Positions 1-8,433 of a DNA stretch of 64,000 nucleotides are shown here, piece after piece. Source of the DNA: Gluconacetobacter liquefaciens. GTDB taxonomy: Bacteria > Pseudomonadota > Alphaproteobacteria > Acetobacterales > Acetobacteraceae. The position numbers and the translations under genes were made by a program. Below the pieces are notes generated by a model, which searched no databases, was not told where the DNA came from, and saw only the letters and a program-made list of their open reading frames with translations. Each line of letters starts with the position of its first letter. The first letter of the stretch is position 1. The stretch covers positions 1 through 64,000 of the forward strand of contig NZ_QQAW01000003.1 in assembly GCF_003350405.1 (NCBI RefSeq), in the 5' to 3' direction.

Positions 1-146
1 GCCGAAGCGATACTGCCCGCACCCGCAACATACGCGCCCCCCGTCGGCAGCGCCTGCGCCGATGCCACCGACGTCATCCACGAGGTCAACGCCGTAAACC
101 CGAGCAGGAATGCGCGCTTATGCAGTCTGGTCGGGGGCATCTTCAT
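1..146 (-). CDS. N-terminus of a secreted TPS-domain (haemagglutinin-like) protein, partial
   Basis: Only the first 48 codons lie in the window; the gene continues beyond the left edge. The start reads MKMPPTRLHKRAFLLG, a basic n-region, followed by a hydrophobic stretch and a signal-peptidase-like site ending ASAQA. Next comes ALPTGGAYVAGAGSIAS. A mature N-terminus with LPTGG and a following AG-S-I pattern is typical of filamentous-haemagglutinin and other two-partner-secretion domains, where it begins the beta-helix exported by a TpsB transporter. The family call is inference from this short segment. A second in-frame ATG two codons later could also be the start. The upstream region is AT-rich and holds a perfect palindrome at 185-201. 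Confidence 0.55.
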   Translation of the reverse strand, partial: MKMPPTRLHKRAFLLGFTALTSWMTSVASAQALPTGGAYVAGAGSIAS

Positions 147-184
147 GACAGGGCAAGCTTTCTGGCGATGATTTCAAGGGTAAG

Positions 185-201
185 GAACACGGTGCGTGTT
201 C
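185..201. promoter_or_regulatory. 17-bp palindrome GAACACG-GTG-CGTGTTC
   Basis: A perfect 7-bp inverted repeat with a 3-bp centre lies 39 bp upstream of the minus-strand TPS-domain start. Its size and symmetry fit a dimeric repressor or activator site. No regulator can be assigned from sequence alone. Confidence 0.35.
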
Positions 202-650
202 AACGGACTTTCAGGTTCGGTCAATTGGTGTGACCTGATTCCTTGTATGATCCGGGAAGAACGGTTTTTGTCATCTCCCACTTAATGGGAGCTAATTTCT
301 GTTTTTTTTGAAAAATGTTCCAATTAATTTCATATTTTTATTTTCATGTTATTTATATTTAGTTTCAAAAGATTGCTTTTTTGTTTATTTTTATGGTTTC
401 TTTTAATTTTATTTTCGGCCTTATTCTGCATGCCTTTCTTCTGTTTGCAATGCGAAGTAACAACACCACCAAAAATGTTACAAATCCCGTGAGGGGGATG
501 GGTGGCTGCGCCTTCGCGTACGACACACCGTCCATCGTGGGGTGCTGTTTCGGATTGAATAAACGTTTCAAGTCGTATCAGGATGAATTTCGAAATTGCG
601 CCTTCGGATAGTCAGAATGGGCGGGATCGCGGTTCGGCCGGAGAGAATGG
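202..650. other. AT-rich intergenic region with no convincing gene
   Basis: This non-coding stretch separates the TPS-domain gene from the hydrolase gene. From about 290 to 420 it is strikingly AT-rich, unlike the GC-rich surroundings. A small hairpin CTCCCA-CTTAA-TGGGAG at 275-291 precedes a T-run at 302-309, but the spacing is poor for a terminator. Short open frames at 365-611 on both strands have no ribosome site and no recognisable protein character, so I do not call them genes. The AT content could mark a promoter, a site for nucleoid-protein silencing, or acquired DNA. Confidence 0.4.
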
Positions 651-1475
651 ATGAGCGACAAAATGCGATTTTTGCGGTTGGCGTGTTCGTTCTGTCTGGC
701 ATCGGCCCTGTGGCTTGCCGGACAGGACCCTGCCTTTGCACGGATGGTAACGCGGCCCGTTAGCTGGACGCAGGATGGCGTGCGGTTCGATAGCGTGCTG
801 GTCTATGACGATTCGGTTTCGGGCCATCGGCCGGGGCTGGTCATGGTGCCCAACTGGCATGGGGTGAATGCGATCGCCATCGACAAGGCGCGGATGATCG
901 CGGGGCATCGTTATGTCATTCTGCTGACGGACGTTTACGGTGCCTCGGTGCGCCCGGCGGATGATGCGCAGGCCCAGGCCGCGGTCAAGCCGCTGATGGC
1001 CGACCGGGCGTTGCTGCGGGGGCGGATGGCGCGGGCGCTGGCGGAATTGCGGGCGCAGGCGGCGTCGGCGCCGATCGATCTTTCCCGTCTGGCGGCAATC
1101 GGGTTCTGTTTCGGCGGAACGGCGGTGCTGGACCTGGCGCGCAGCGGGGCCGACCTGGGTGCGGTGGTGTCGTTCCATGGCGATCTGGCGACCGACGATC
1201 CTGCACTGGCGCGGGGTATTAGGGCTTCCGTGCTGGTGATGAATGGGGCGGATGATCAGTGGACGATGCCCGACGTACCGGCCTTTCTGCGCGAAATGGG
1301 CCAGACGCCCACGGCCTGGCAGTTCGTGGCGATCGGCCATGCGGTGCATTGTTTTACCGAGACCGAGGCCACCACACCGAACGGCCCATGCCGGTACGAT
1401 GCCGGTGCGGCCGAGCAGTCTTACGCGCTGATGCGTGGCTGGCTGGCGACGCATCTCGCGGGGGCGCCACGGTGA
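651..1475 (+). CDS. Dienelactone hydrolase family protein, exported
   Basis: This 274-residue alpha/beta hydrolase begins with a signal-peptide-like stretch (hydrophobic residues 8-24, ending AFA). The nucleophile elbow is GFCFGG with Cys153. An acidic residue in NGADDQW near 206 and a histidine in the GHAVHCF segment near 234 complete a Cys-Asp-His triad as in dienelactone hydrolases (DLH, PF01738). The family hydrolyses lactone or ester substrates; the substrate here is unknown. A GGAGAG ribosome site lies just before the ATG. Its stop overlaps the start of the next gene (GTGA), so the two are probably translated together. Confidence 0.85.
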   Translation: MSDKMRFLRLACSFCLASALWLAGQDPAFARMVTRPVSWTQDGVRFDSVLVYDDSVSGHRPGLVMVPNWHGVNAIAIDKARMIAGHRYVILLTDVYGASVRPADDAQAQAAVKPLMADRALLRGRMARALAELRAQAASAPIDLSRLAAIGFCFGGTAVLDLARSGADLGAVVSFHGDLATDDPALARGIRASVLVMNGADDQWTMPDVPAFLREMGQTPTAWQFVAIGHAVHCFTETEATTPNGPCRYDAGAAEQSYALMRGWLATHLAGAPR

Positions 1476-1945
1476 GGATGTCGTCCGCCGCCCGGCTTGC
1501 CGCCCTGATCGTGGGGCTGGCAGGGCTGCCGTGGGGAGCAGCGGCATGGTCGCAGGCCTATCCTGCGGGTGCGGGCTTTCCACCGGGCGTGTTCATGCCG
1601 GGGGAGGGCGTGGCGTCGGCGGCCGACCGGGCGCGGCGGCAGATTGCGGCGGAGACGGCGATCAGACAGCAGGATCTCGCTGCCCGCACCCGTCAGCAGC
1701 AGGCGATTGCGCGCGATCAGGAGGCGCTTGATGCCGCGCGCGGGCAGCGTGGCGCGTCGTCTCCGCCGACACCGGAACAATGGCAGCGCGAGCAGGCGTT
1801 GCATAATGACATCGATCGGCGGATCGCGGTGCAACGCCGGGGCGTGACCGTGACGCCGACCGGGCCGGGCGGATGGATCATCCGGGACGGGGAAGGAACG
1901 ACCCGGGGCGTGTGCCGCGAGATCGGCGGCGTTCTGACCTGCTAA
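1472..1945 (+). CDS. Hypothetical exported protein with coiled-coil character
   Basis: About 157 residues, starting at a GTG that overlaps the upstream stop and has a G-rich ribosome site about 7 bases before it. An ATG at 1478 is an alternative, but its GAGG would be directly adjacent and too close. The protein has a hydrophobic leader (LAALIVGLAGLPWGAAAWS) and then a Gln/Arg/Ala-rich helical segment around residues 50-110. The C-terminus contains two cysteines (GVCREIGGVLTC) that might form a disulfide. I do not recognise a family. Overlap with the dienelactone hydrolase suggests a shared envelope-related role, which is inference. Confidence 0.65.
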   Translation: MRMSSAARLAALIVGLAGLPWGAAAWSQAYPAGAGFPPGVFMPGEGVASAADRARRQIAAETAIRQQDLAARTRQQQAIARDQEALDAARGQRGASSPPTPEQWQREQALHNDIDRRIAVQRRGVTVTPTGPGGWIIRDGEGTTRGVCREIGGVLTC

Positions 1946-1963
1946 GAGGGGCGGCCCGTCGCT

Positions 1964-3487
1964 TTATGGCGGCCAGCCGTCATGGGCGGGTGGCGCGTCA
2001 TGGCGGTTCCACCAGCCGCCGCCGAGCGACTGGAACAGGCCGGCGGTGTCGGACAGGCGGGCCGCGCGGGCCTGTGCCAGGGTGAGGCGGGCCTGGAGCG
2101 TGGTCTGGGTGGCCAGCAGCATGTCCACCCGCGAGGCGTCGCCATAGGCGAGGCGTGCGCGGGCGATGTCGAGGCCGCGCGTGGCCGCGCGTTCGGCTTC
2201 GCTGTCGGCGACCACGGCGGTGGCGTCGGCGCTGACGGCGTTGAGGCTGTCCGTCACGTCCTGGACGGCGGTGACGACGGCGGCGCGGTATGCAGCGGCG
2301 GCCTGTTCGTACTGCGCGCGGGCTGCGCGTTCCTGATGCATCAGTTGTCCGCCCTGGAACAGGGGCTGGGAGACCATGCCGGCGATCATCCACTGACCGT
2401 AGCCGGGGACGAACATCTGGCCGATCGAGGCTGCCGCCACGCCGGGCTGGGCGCTGAGTTGCAGGTTGGGCAGGCGGTTGGCGATCGCGACGCCCACCTG
2501 CGCGCAGGCGGCGTGCCAGCCGGCTTCGGCCACCTTGACGTCCGGCCGCTGGTCGATCAGCCGGGCGGGCAGGCTGACGGGCAGGTCCTGGGGCAGGGTG
2601 AAGCCGTCCAACGTGAAATCGGGAGTGGGTGCGTCGGGCATGTCGCCGGCCAGGGCCGCGATCTGGTCATGCTGCTGCGACAATTGCTGGCGCAGGGGCA
2701 CCAGCGTGGCTTCGGCCTGGGCGAGCTGGGCGCGCTGCTGGGCCAGGTCGGCGTCGGACAACTGCCCCAGGGTGATCTGGCGTGTGGCGGATTCCAGAAT
2801 CTGGCGCTGGCTGGCAATCACCTCCTGCACCGTGTCGACCTGCGCGCGCAGCGCGGCGTAGGCGATGGCCGCCTGCACCAGTTCGCCGGTCAGGGACAGG
2901 TAGGCGGCCTCCAACTGAAAGCGTTCGGCGTCGCGCTGGGCGCCCGAGGCTTCGATCCCGCGTCGCAACCCGCCCCAGATATCGGCCTGATAGGAGATGT
3001 TCAACTGCGCCGTGTGGACGGTGTACAGCCAGCTATTGCTGTTGGGCACCGGCGAGTAGGTGCGCGAGGTCTTGAAGCGTGCCGGATTGAAGCTGGCCGA
3101 GATGTTGGGATACAGCACCCCCGCCTGGGCGGCGCGGTTTTCCTGTGCCACGCGCAACGCGTGGCGTGCGGCCTCCAGGTCCGGGCTGTTGGCCAGCGCG
3201 TGCCGGACCAGCCGGTCCAGCGCCGGGGAATGGAACAGTTCCCACCACCGGGCGGGGATGTCGGCGCCGGGGTGGAAGGTCTGGGCCTGCCCGTCCGCCA
3301 CCGCCGCACTGTCGGTGCGCGTGGGGCGGCCCGCCTGCGCGAACTGCGTCGCGGGGGCGGAGGGGTGGTGGAAGTTTGGTCCGACCGCGCAGCCGCCCAG
3401 GTCCGCCAGCAGCGCGAGCGCGCCGGCTCCGCACAGCAGGCGTCGCCAGTGGCCCGGAAACGGGGTGCGCGCAGGAAAGGCGGTCAT
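1964..3487 (-). CDS. RND efflux outer-membrane factor, NodT family lipoprotein
   Basis: This 507-residue TolC-like outer-membrane factor is the last gene of the efflux operon. It has a lipoprotein signal ending in LADLGGCAVGPNFHHP: Cys would be acylated, and C-x-VGP-x-[FY]-x-x-P is the hallmark of the NodT/OprM family. Two repeated OMF halves follow (alternating Ala/Gln/Leu-rich helices, for example RHALRVAQENRAAQAGVLYPNISA). The protein forms the outer-membrane exit duct for the RND pump encoded upstream. Its ATG overlaps the permease stop (ATGA at 3484-3487), so the genes are translationally coupled. Length is normal for the family. Confidence 0.93.
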   Translation of the reverse strand: MTAFPARTPFPGHWRRLLCGAGALALLADLGGCAVGPNFHHPSAPATQFAQAGRPTRTDSAAVADGQAQTFHPGADIPARWWELFHSPALDRLVRHALANSPDLEAARHALRVAQENRAAQAGVLYPNISASFNPARFKTSRTYSPVPNSNSWLYTVHTAQLNISYQADIWGGLRRGIEASGAQRDAERFQLEAAYLSLTGELVQAAIAYAALRAQVDTVQEVIASQRQILESATRQITLGQLSDADLAQQRAQLAQAEATLVPLRQQLSQQHDQIAALAGDMPDAPTPDFTLDGFTLPQDLPVSLPARLIDQRPDVKVAEAGWHAACAQVGVAIANRLPNLQLSAQPGVAAASIGQMFVPGYGQWMIAGMVSQPLFQGGQLMHQERAARAQYEQAAAAYRAAVVTAVQDVTDSLNAVSADATAVVADSEAERAATRGLDIARARLAYGDASRVDMLLATQTTLQARLTLAQARAARLSDTAGLFQSLGGGWWNRHDAPPAHDGWPP

Positions 3488-6400
3488 GCCCGGTCTCCCT
3501 TCCGGCGTGGGGCGCGGCGGGCATGCCAGGCTTCCAGCTCGCAATAATAGGTGGGCAGGATGAACAGCGTCAGCAGGGTGGCGATGCCCAGCCCGCCGAC
3601 GACGACCGTGGCGAGGCCACGCTGGACGTCGGTGCCGATGCCGGTGGCGATGGCCGCGGGCAGCATGCCCATGCTGGCGACGGTGGCCGTCATCAGCACC
3701 GGCCGGAACCGTTCGCCGGCCCCTTCCAGCACCGCGTCGCGCAGGGGCATGCCTTCGTCGCGCAGCCGGTTGATGGCCGAGATCATGATGATGCCGTTCT
3801 GGATCGCGACGCCGAACAGGGCGATGAAGCCGACGGCGGTGGCGATGTTCAGCGTCTCGCCCCGCAGGTTCAGCGCCACCAGGCCGCCCAGCGTGGCCAT
3901 GGGCACCACCGCCAGCACCAGCAGAGCCTGGCGCATGCAGCCGAACTGGCTGAACAGCAGGACCAGCATGACGCAGAACATGATGGCGAGGGCCACGCTC
4001 AGCCGGGCCTCCGCGCGTTCCTCCTGCTGGAAGGTGCCGGCCCATTCCAGCCGGTAGCGCGCGGAGTCGAAATGTACCTGCGCGGCGATGCGGCCCTGCG
4101 CATCGGCGAGATATTGCGACAGCGGGCGCTGGCCGTTATCGACGCGGATGGTGATCTGCCGGTGGTTCATCTCGTGCGCGATGTTCGCTTCCCCGGTCTG
4201 GAGCGAGACGCGAGCGACCAGTCCGAGCGGAATGCGCGCGCCGTTCAGGCCCGTAAGCGGAATCTGGCGGATGGCCGGCAGGTCGTTGTTCAGGCGCCGT
4301 TGCATGTGCGCGGTCATGGCGTAGATGCGGTCGCCCACATAGACCTGTCCCACGGCGGCATCGCCGACCATGTTCTGCACCACGTTCATGATATCCGTGC
4401 CGTTGACGCCGTAGCGGGCCGCCGCGGCCCGATCGACCGTGATATCCAGTTGCGGAATCTCCGGTTCCTGGAAGATCGAGGCGTCGGCGGTGCCGGGGAC
4501 CTGGTGCAGGATGGACACGATATGGGTGCCGATCCGGCGGAGTTCCTTCAGGTCGTCGCCATAGACGCGCAGTACCAGCGGGCTGTGCGCGCCGCCGACC
4601 AGATCGTTCATGTTGTCGGCGATCGGCTGGCTGATGCCGAAGCTGATGCCGGGGATCTGCGCCAGCCGGTCATGCAGGCGGCGGATGAATGCCACGCGGG
4701 TTTCGCCGTGCGGCCACGTTCTGTAGGGCGTGAGGCCGACCGGGGCTTCGATATGCGAGGGGCTCCACGGGTCGGTGCCTGAATCGTTGCGGCCGATCTG
4801 CGTGGCTACGAAGCTGGTCTCGGGGAAGGCACGGATCGCGCCGCGGATCTCGTCGGCCATCGCGCTGGCCTTTTCCAGCGACAGGCCGGAGGGAAGCTGG
4901 ATCTGCAGCCACAGCGAGCCTTCGTCGAGATCGGGCAGGAACTCGCGGCCCGTGCGCGCGCCCAGCCAGACCACCAGGCAGAAGGCGATCGCGCCGGCCA
5001 GATAGGCGGCCCACGGCCGGTCCACCATATGGCCCAGGCCCCGGTGGTAGGCATGGTGCAGCTTTTCCAGCGGCACGTTGTGATACAGGCGGTGCGGCTT
5101 GCGCATGGCCAGATAGGCCAGTGCGGGCGTAAGCGTCGTGGCACAGAGCAGGGCGCCCAGCAGGGCGAAGCTGACGGTGAAGGCCATCGGCCGGAACAGG
5201 CGGCCTGCGGCGCCTTCGAAGGCGAAGAGCGGGCCGTAGGCGATGATGATGATCAGGGTCGCGAAGACGATCGCCTTGCCCACATGCCGTGTCACGGCAA
5301 GGATGTCGCCCTCGTCCATCTTGTGGTCCGGCCGTTCCTCGCGGATGCGCAGGATGGCCTCGGTCACCACAATGGCGCCGTCGACGATCACGCCGAAATC
5401 GATGGCACCGAGCGAGAACAGGTTGGCCGGCATGTGCAGCAGGTGCATCAGCACGAAGACGGTGGCCAGCGCCAGCGGAATGGTGACGGCGGCGACGATC
5501 GCGCTGCGCGGGCTGCCCAGGAACAGGACCAGGATCAGGAAGACCAGGCCCACGCCCTCGATCACCGTATGCGTGACCTTGTCGGTGGTGGTTCGCACCA
5601 GGCTGTCGCGGTCGATGATCGGCACGATCTTCACGCCCGAGGACGCAAGCTGCGCCTGAAGCCGGGTGACCGTGGCGTGCAGGTTGTCCAGGACCAGCGA
5701 CGGGTTCTGTCCGCTGAGCATCGTGACGATGCCCTCGATCGTGTCCGGATTGCCATTCAGGCCCAGGATGCCCTCGCGCACCTGATGGCCAAGCTGCAGC
5801 TCGCCCAGGTCGCGGATCAGGACCGGTACGCCATTGTGCTGGGCCACGGCGATGGTGCCCATGTCGTCGAGCGTATGGACCATGCCGACGCCGCGCACGA
5901 TGTAAGACTGATCGCCACGCGTGATGCGGCCGCCGCCGGCGTTGGCGTTGTTGGCCTGCAGGGCGGTGATGACGTCATTGACGCCGACGCCGTAGCGGAA
6001 CAGGGCCTGCGGATCGAGCACGATCTGGTACTCGATGGTAAAGCCGCCGAAATTATTGACCGCCGCGACACCGGGCACCTGTTCCAGGGCCGGGATCACG
6101 ATCCATTTCTGGATATCGGACAGTTCCATCAGGTTCCGGCCGTCGGATTCCAGCGTGTAGCGATAGATCTCGCCCGAGGGGCCGGTGATCGGCCCCATCG
6201 TGGGGATGACGCCCGACGGCAGCATGGCCTGTGCAAGCTGTTCCGACACATGCTGGCGCGCGGCACTGACATCGGTGCCGTCGCTGAAGATCAGGGTGAT
6301 CAGCGAAAGGCCGAAGGTGGAGCTGGAGCGGCTGTCCACCAGCCCCGGCGTGCTGGCCAGCAGGCGCTCCAGCGGGATCGTGACTTCCTGCTCGATCTCC

Positions 6401-6576
6401 TCGGCCGCCAGGCCCGGAACCTGGCTCGTGATCTGGACGTTAACCGCGCCCAGATCGGGATAGGCCTCGACCGGGATCTGATGCCAGGCGATCGCGCCCA
6501 GGGTCATCAGGACCATCATGGCGGCGAAGACGACGCGCCTCTGCTGAAGGCAGGCGGCGATAAAGCGGTTAATCAT
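3484..6576 (-). CDS. Heavy-metal-type RND efflux permease (CzcA/CusA family)
   Basis: This 1030-residue inner-membrane proton-driven pump has the usual RND architecture: an N-terminal helix, a large periplasmic loop, helices around 335-540, a second loop and C-terminal helices. The motif DFGVIVDG at 393-400 matches the DFGxxVDGA signature of the heavy-metal efflux subclass in TM4, whose aspartates relay protons. The sequence is of the CzcA/CusA type rather than AcrB. The exported ion (Cu, Ag, Zn, Co, Ni or Cd) cannot be read from the motif. It overlaps the adaptor gene by 8 bp and the outer-membrane factor gene by 4 bp, giving a tripartite operon. Confidence 0.92.
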   Translation of the reverse strand: MINRFIAACLQQRRVVFAAMMVLMTLGAIAWHQIPVEAYPDLGAVNVQITSQVPGLAAEEIEQEVTIPLERLLASTPGLVDSRSSSTFGLSLITLIFSDGTDVSAARQHVSEQLAQAMLPSGVIPTMGPITGPSGEIYRYTLESDGRNLMELSDIQKWIVIPALEQVPGVAAVNNFGGFTIEYQIVLDPQALFRYGVGVNDVITALQANNANAGGGRITRGDQSYIVRGVGMVHTLDDMGTIAVAQHNGVPVLIRDLGELQLGHQVREGILGLNGNPDTIEGIVTMLSGQNPSLVLDNLHATVTRLQAQLASSGVKIVPIIDRDSLVRTTTDKVTHTVIEGVGLVFLILVLFLGSPRSAIVAAVTIPLALATVFVLMHLLHMPANLFSLGAIDFGVIVDGAIVVTEAILRIREERPDHKMDEGDILAVTRHVGKAIVFATLIIIIAYGPLFAFEGAAGRLFRPMAFTVSFALLGALLCATTLTPALAYLAMRKPHRLYHNVPLEKLHHAYHRGLGHMVDRPWAAYLAGAIAFCLVVWLGARTGREFLPDLDEGSLWLQIQLPSGLSLEKASAMADEIRGAIRAFPETSFVATQIGRNDSGTDPWSPSHIEAPVGLTPYRTWPHGETRVAFIRRLHDRLAQIPGISFGISQPIADNMNDLVGGAHSPLVLRVYGDDLKELRRIGTHIVSILHQVPGTADASIFQEPEIPQLDITVDRAAAARYGVNGTDIMNVVQNMVGDAAVGQVYVGDRIYAMTAHMQRRLNNDLPAIRQIPLTGLNGARIPLGLVARVSLQTGEANIAHEMNHRQITIRVDNGQRPLSQYLADAQGRIAAQVHFDSARYRLEWAGTFQQEERAEARLSVALAIMFCVMLVLLFSQFGCMRQALLVLAVVPMATLGGLVALNLRGETLNIATAVGFIALFGVAIQNGIIMISAINRLRDEGMPLRDAVLEGAGERFRPVLMTATVASMGMLPAAIATGIGTDVQRGLATVVVGGLGIATLLTLFILPTYYCELEAWHARRAPRRKGDRA

Positions 6577-7723
6577 CGTTCAGCAGCACCGCACCCTGGG
6601 TCACGACGCGGTCGCCGGCAGCCAGGCCGGATGTGACCTCGCACAGGTCGCCGTTGTCATAGATGATCTCGATATCGCGCCGTCTGTAGGCGTGGGGCGC
6701 GACTTCGACGAACACCGTCACGGTATCGTTGTTCATCAGCAGCGCCGATTGCGGCACCATGATGCGCGGCGGCTGCGGGGTCAGGATGGTCACGGTGGCG
6801 AACATGCCGGGCTTCAGCGTGTCATCGTCATTGGCCAGCACCACGCGCGCCTGGAGCGTGCGGGTATCGGAATGCAGCGCCGGTTCGATCGCCGCGATCG
6901 TGCCGTGCGTCGTCCGGCCCGGCAGGGCGGGAAAGGTGATATCGACCGTCTGCCCGACATGGACGGCATCGGTCAGGTTTTCCGGCACGGCGGCGACGGC
7001 CCAGACCTGCTGTGTGCCGGTGACCGTCATCAGTGGTGCCGTCGGGTCGGTGACGAAGGCGCCGGCGGCGGTGTTGACCGCCGAGACCATGCCGTCGATC
7101 GGCGTGGTCAGCCGGATCACGCCGCCCTGTCCGGGCTGAGCGCGCAGGGCGGCCAGTCGCGCGGTGGCGCGGTCATCTTCCGCCTGGGCCTGGAGCCACG
7201 CGCTGCGTGCGGCTTCCACATCGCGCGTGGCGGCGCCGCCGGCGCTGGCGACGCCTTGGGCGCGCAGCAGGGCCCGCCGCGCATAGTCCAGCCCGGCGCG
7301 GGCCTTCGCGGCATCGGTCGTGGCCTGGGCCATGTCGCCCGAGGCCAGTTCGGCGAGGATCTGGCCGCGCGTCACATGATCGCCGGCGGTTACCGGCAGG
7401 CTGATGATCGCGCCGGCAACCGGCGTCATGACCGAAAGCGACTGAGACGGCTCTGCACGGATTTCGCCGGGCACCGGAATCGTGCGGCTGGGCGAGGCGA
7501 GCGTGACGGGGGTGACAGACAGGCGGGCCGCCAGCGGCGAGTCTGGCGTGACCGTCAACAGGCCATGGTCATTGCGTACCATGGTGCTGGCCGAAGCCAT
7601 GGCGGACGTGGCGGCGCCGGACAGGATGGCGCAGATCACGAGACCGGCCCCCAGCAGACGCGCTGTGCGGCCGGATGATCGGGAGAAGGGCGGCGAATGT
7701 ATCACGGGCGCGATCTGGTGCAT
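6569..7723 (-). CDS. RND efflux periplasmic adaptor (membrane fusion protein, CusB/CzcB-like)
   Basis: This 384-residue adaptor is the first gene of the efflux operon. A membrane-spanning or signal segment at about 23-44 (ARLLGAGLVICAILSG) is followed by a biotinyl/lipoyl-like domain split around an alpha hairpin (residues about 125-185, Ala/Arg-rich). Beta-barrel segments follow, with the conserved pattern AGAFVTDPTAPLMTV and a final AAGDRVVTQGAVLLND. Adaptors of this type link the RND pump to the outer-membrane factor and, in CusB/CzcB relatives, help load metal. No N-terminal His/Met-rich metal-binding tail is seen. Its last codons overlap the permease start, showing coupling. No metal-sensing regulator gene lies next to the operon. 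Confidence 0.9.
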   Translation of the reverse strand: MHQIAPVIHSPPFSRSSGRTARLLGAGLVICAILSGAATSAMASASTMVRNDHGLLTVTPDSPLAARLSVTPVTLASPSRTIPVPGEIRAEPSQSLSVMTPVAGAIISLPVTAGDHVTRGQILAELASGDMAQATTDAAKARAGLDYARRALLRAQGVASAGGAATRDVEAARSAWLQAQAEDDRATARLAALRAQPGQGGVIRLTTPIDGMVSAVNTAAGAFVTDPTAPLMTVTGTQQVWAVAAVPENLTDAVHVGQTVDITFPALPGRTTHGTIAAIEPALHSDTRTLQARVVLANDDDTLKPGMFATVTILTPQPPRIMVPQSALLMNNDTVTVFVEVAPHAYRRRDIEIIYDNGDLCEVTSGLAAGDRVVTQGAVLLNDD

Positions 7724-8433
7724 GGGCCTGAGCCTGGGGTCCTGGAAGAAAAGGCGGCATCCAACCCTAACGAGAGCCAGGACGGGACCGATTCCGGACG
7801 AGAATATGATGTTACGGGAAGGCGGTTACGGGGAGGCTGGGGCCGACACCGCGCGCTGCCACTAGCGACGATCCCGATCCTTGTCCATGGGCGCGCCGGA
7901 GGTGCCGCCTTGCACGCCGCGGAGCCGACAGTCGGCACGAAACGGGGCTGTCGCCGGGGGAGGGAGACAGGTGCCGGAAGGACGGAACAGGCCGTGGCAA
8001 CCGGGCGGAAAAGGGAGCCGGCCACAGGGGGAAAAACGGGACCTGTGGAAAAGGAAATGAAAACATCTGTCTGTATCAGGTCTGGCACGGCTGTTTCTTT
8101 TGTATCGGGCCGATCCGGCCGATGCGCGGCCAGGAGGGACGGGCACGACAGGCACGTATGACGATCGATAAAATATTACAAACTTTTTCAAAACCATAAC
8201 GATAAGATGATCGTTATTTAATATTTTCTCATGAGAGAATGCGGAATTCGTATATGTCATGAAAATTTCACAGCCCTTTTCCGGGCTCTCCGGAGGGGAT
8301 CTGCCTGTGGGCAAGGGCGCACGCCGGCCTGCGGCGTGACGGGCCGTGCGTTTCATGTCATTGCGGAATGTGATCGCCGGGCCTGTGACCCGGCACTGCA
8401 TGCGATTTCCCGAAATTTTGAAAGGTTGCCCAT
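7724..8433. other. Intergenic region between efflux operon and M61 peptidase
   Basis: About 710 bases with divergent flanking genes. The first half (about 7940-8070) is strongly purine-rich on the plus strand with repeated GGGA/GGAAA tracts. The second half (8160-8280) is AT-rich and carries an 8-bp inverted repeat at 8196-8217 and the palindrome TCTCATGAGA at 8227-8236. An open frame across 7697-8161 has poor protein composition and no ribosome site, so it is not called. The region probably holds promoters for both flanking transcription units. Confidence 0.45.
8196..8217. promoter_or_regulatory. Inverted repeat ATAACGAT-N6-ATCGTTAT
   Basis: Perfect 8-bp arms flank a 6-base spacer in an AT-rich stretch about 220 bp upstream of the M61 peptidase start and about 480 bp upstream of the efflux operon start. 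A second palindrome, TCTCATGAGA, follows at 8227-8236. The arrangement resembles an operator for a dimeric regulator. Which gene it controls is not shown. Confidence 0.4.

Noticed and set aside
612-1583. 323-codon minus-strand frame over the dienelactone hydrolase gene
   Set aside because: Arg/Pro/His-rich antisense frame with no domain; the plus-strand hydrolase has an intact catalytic triad.
1982-3547. Long plus-strand open frame opposite the outer-membrane factor gene
   Set aside because: It lies entirely antisense to a gene with clear family motifs, and its composition (Gly/Val/Gln rich) is that of a high-GC shadow frame.
5029-6636. 535-codon plus-strand frame opposite the RND permease
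   Set aside because: Antisense to the permease with no recognisable protein features; a common artefact of GC-rich codon third positions.
7697-8161. 154-codon frame in the efflux-peptidase gap
   Set aside because: No ribosome site, poor composition and overlaps a likely control region.
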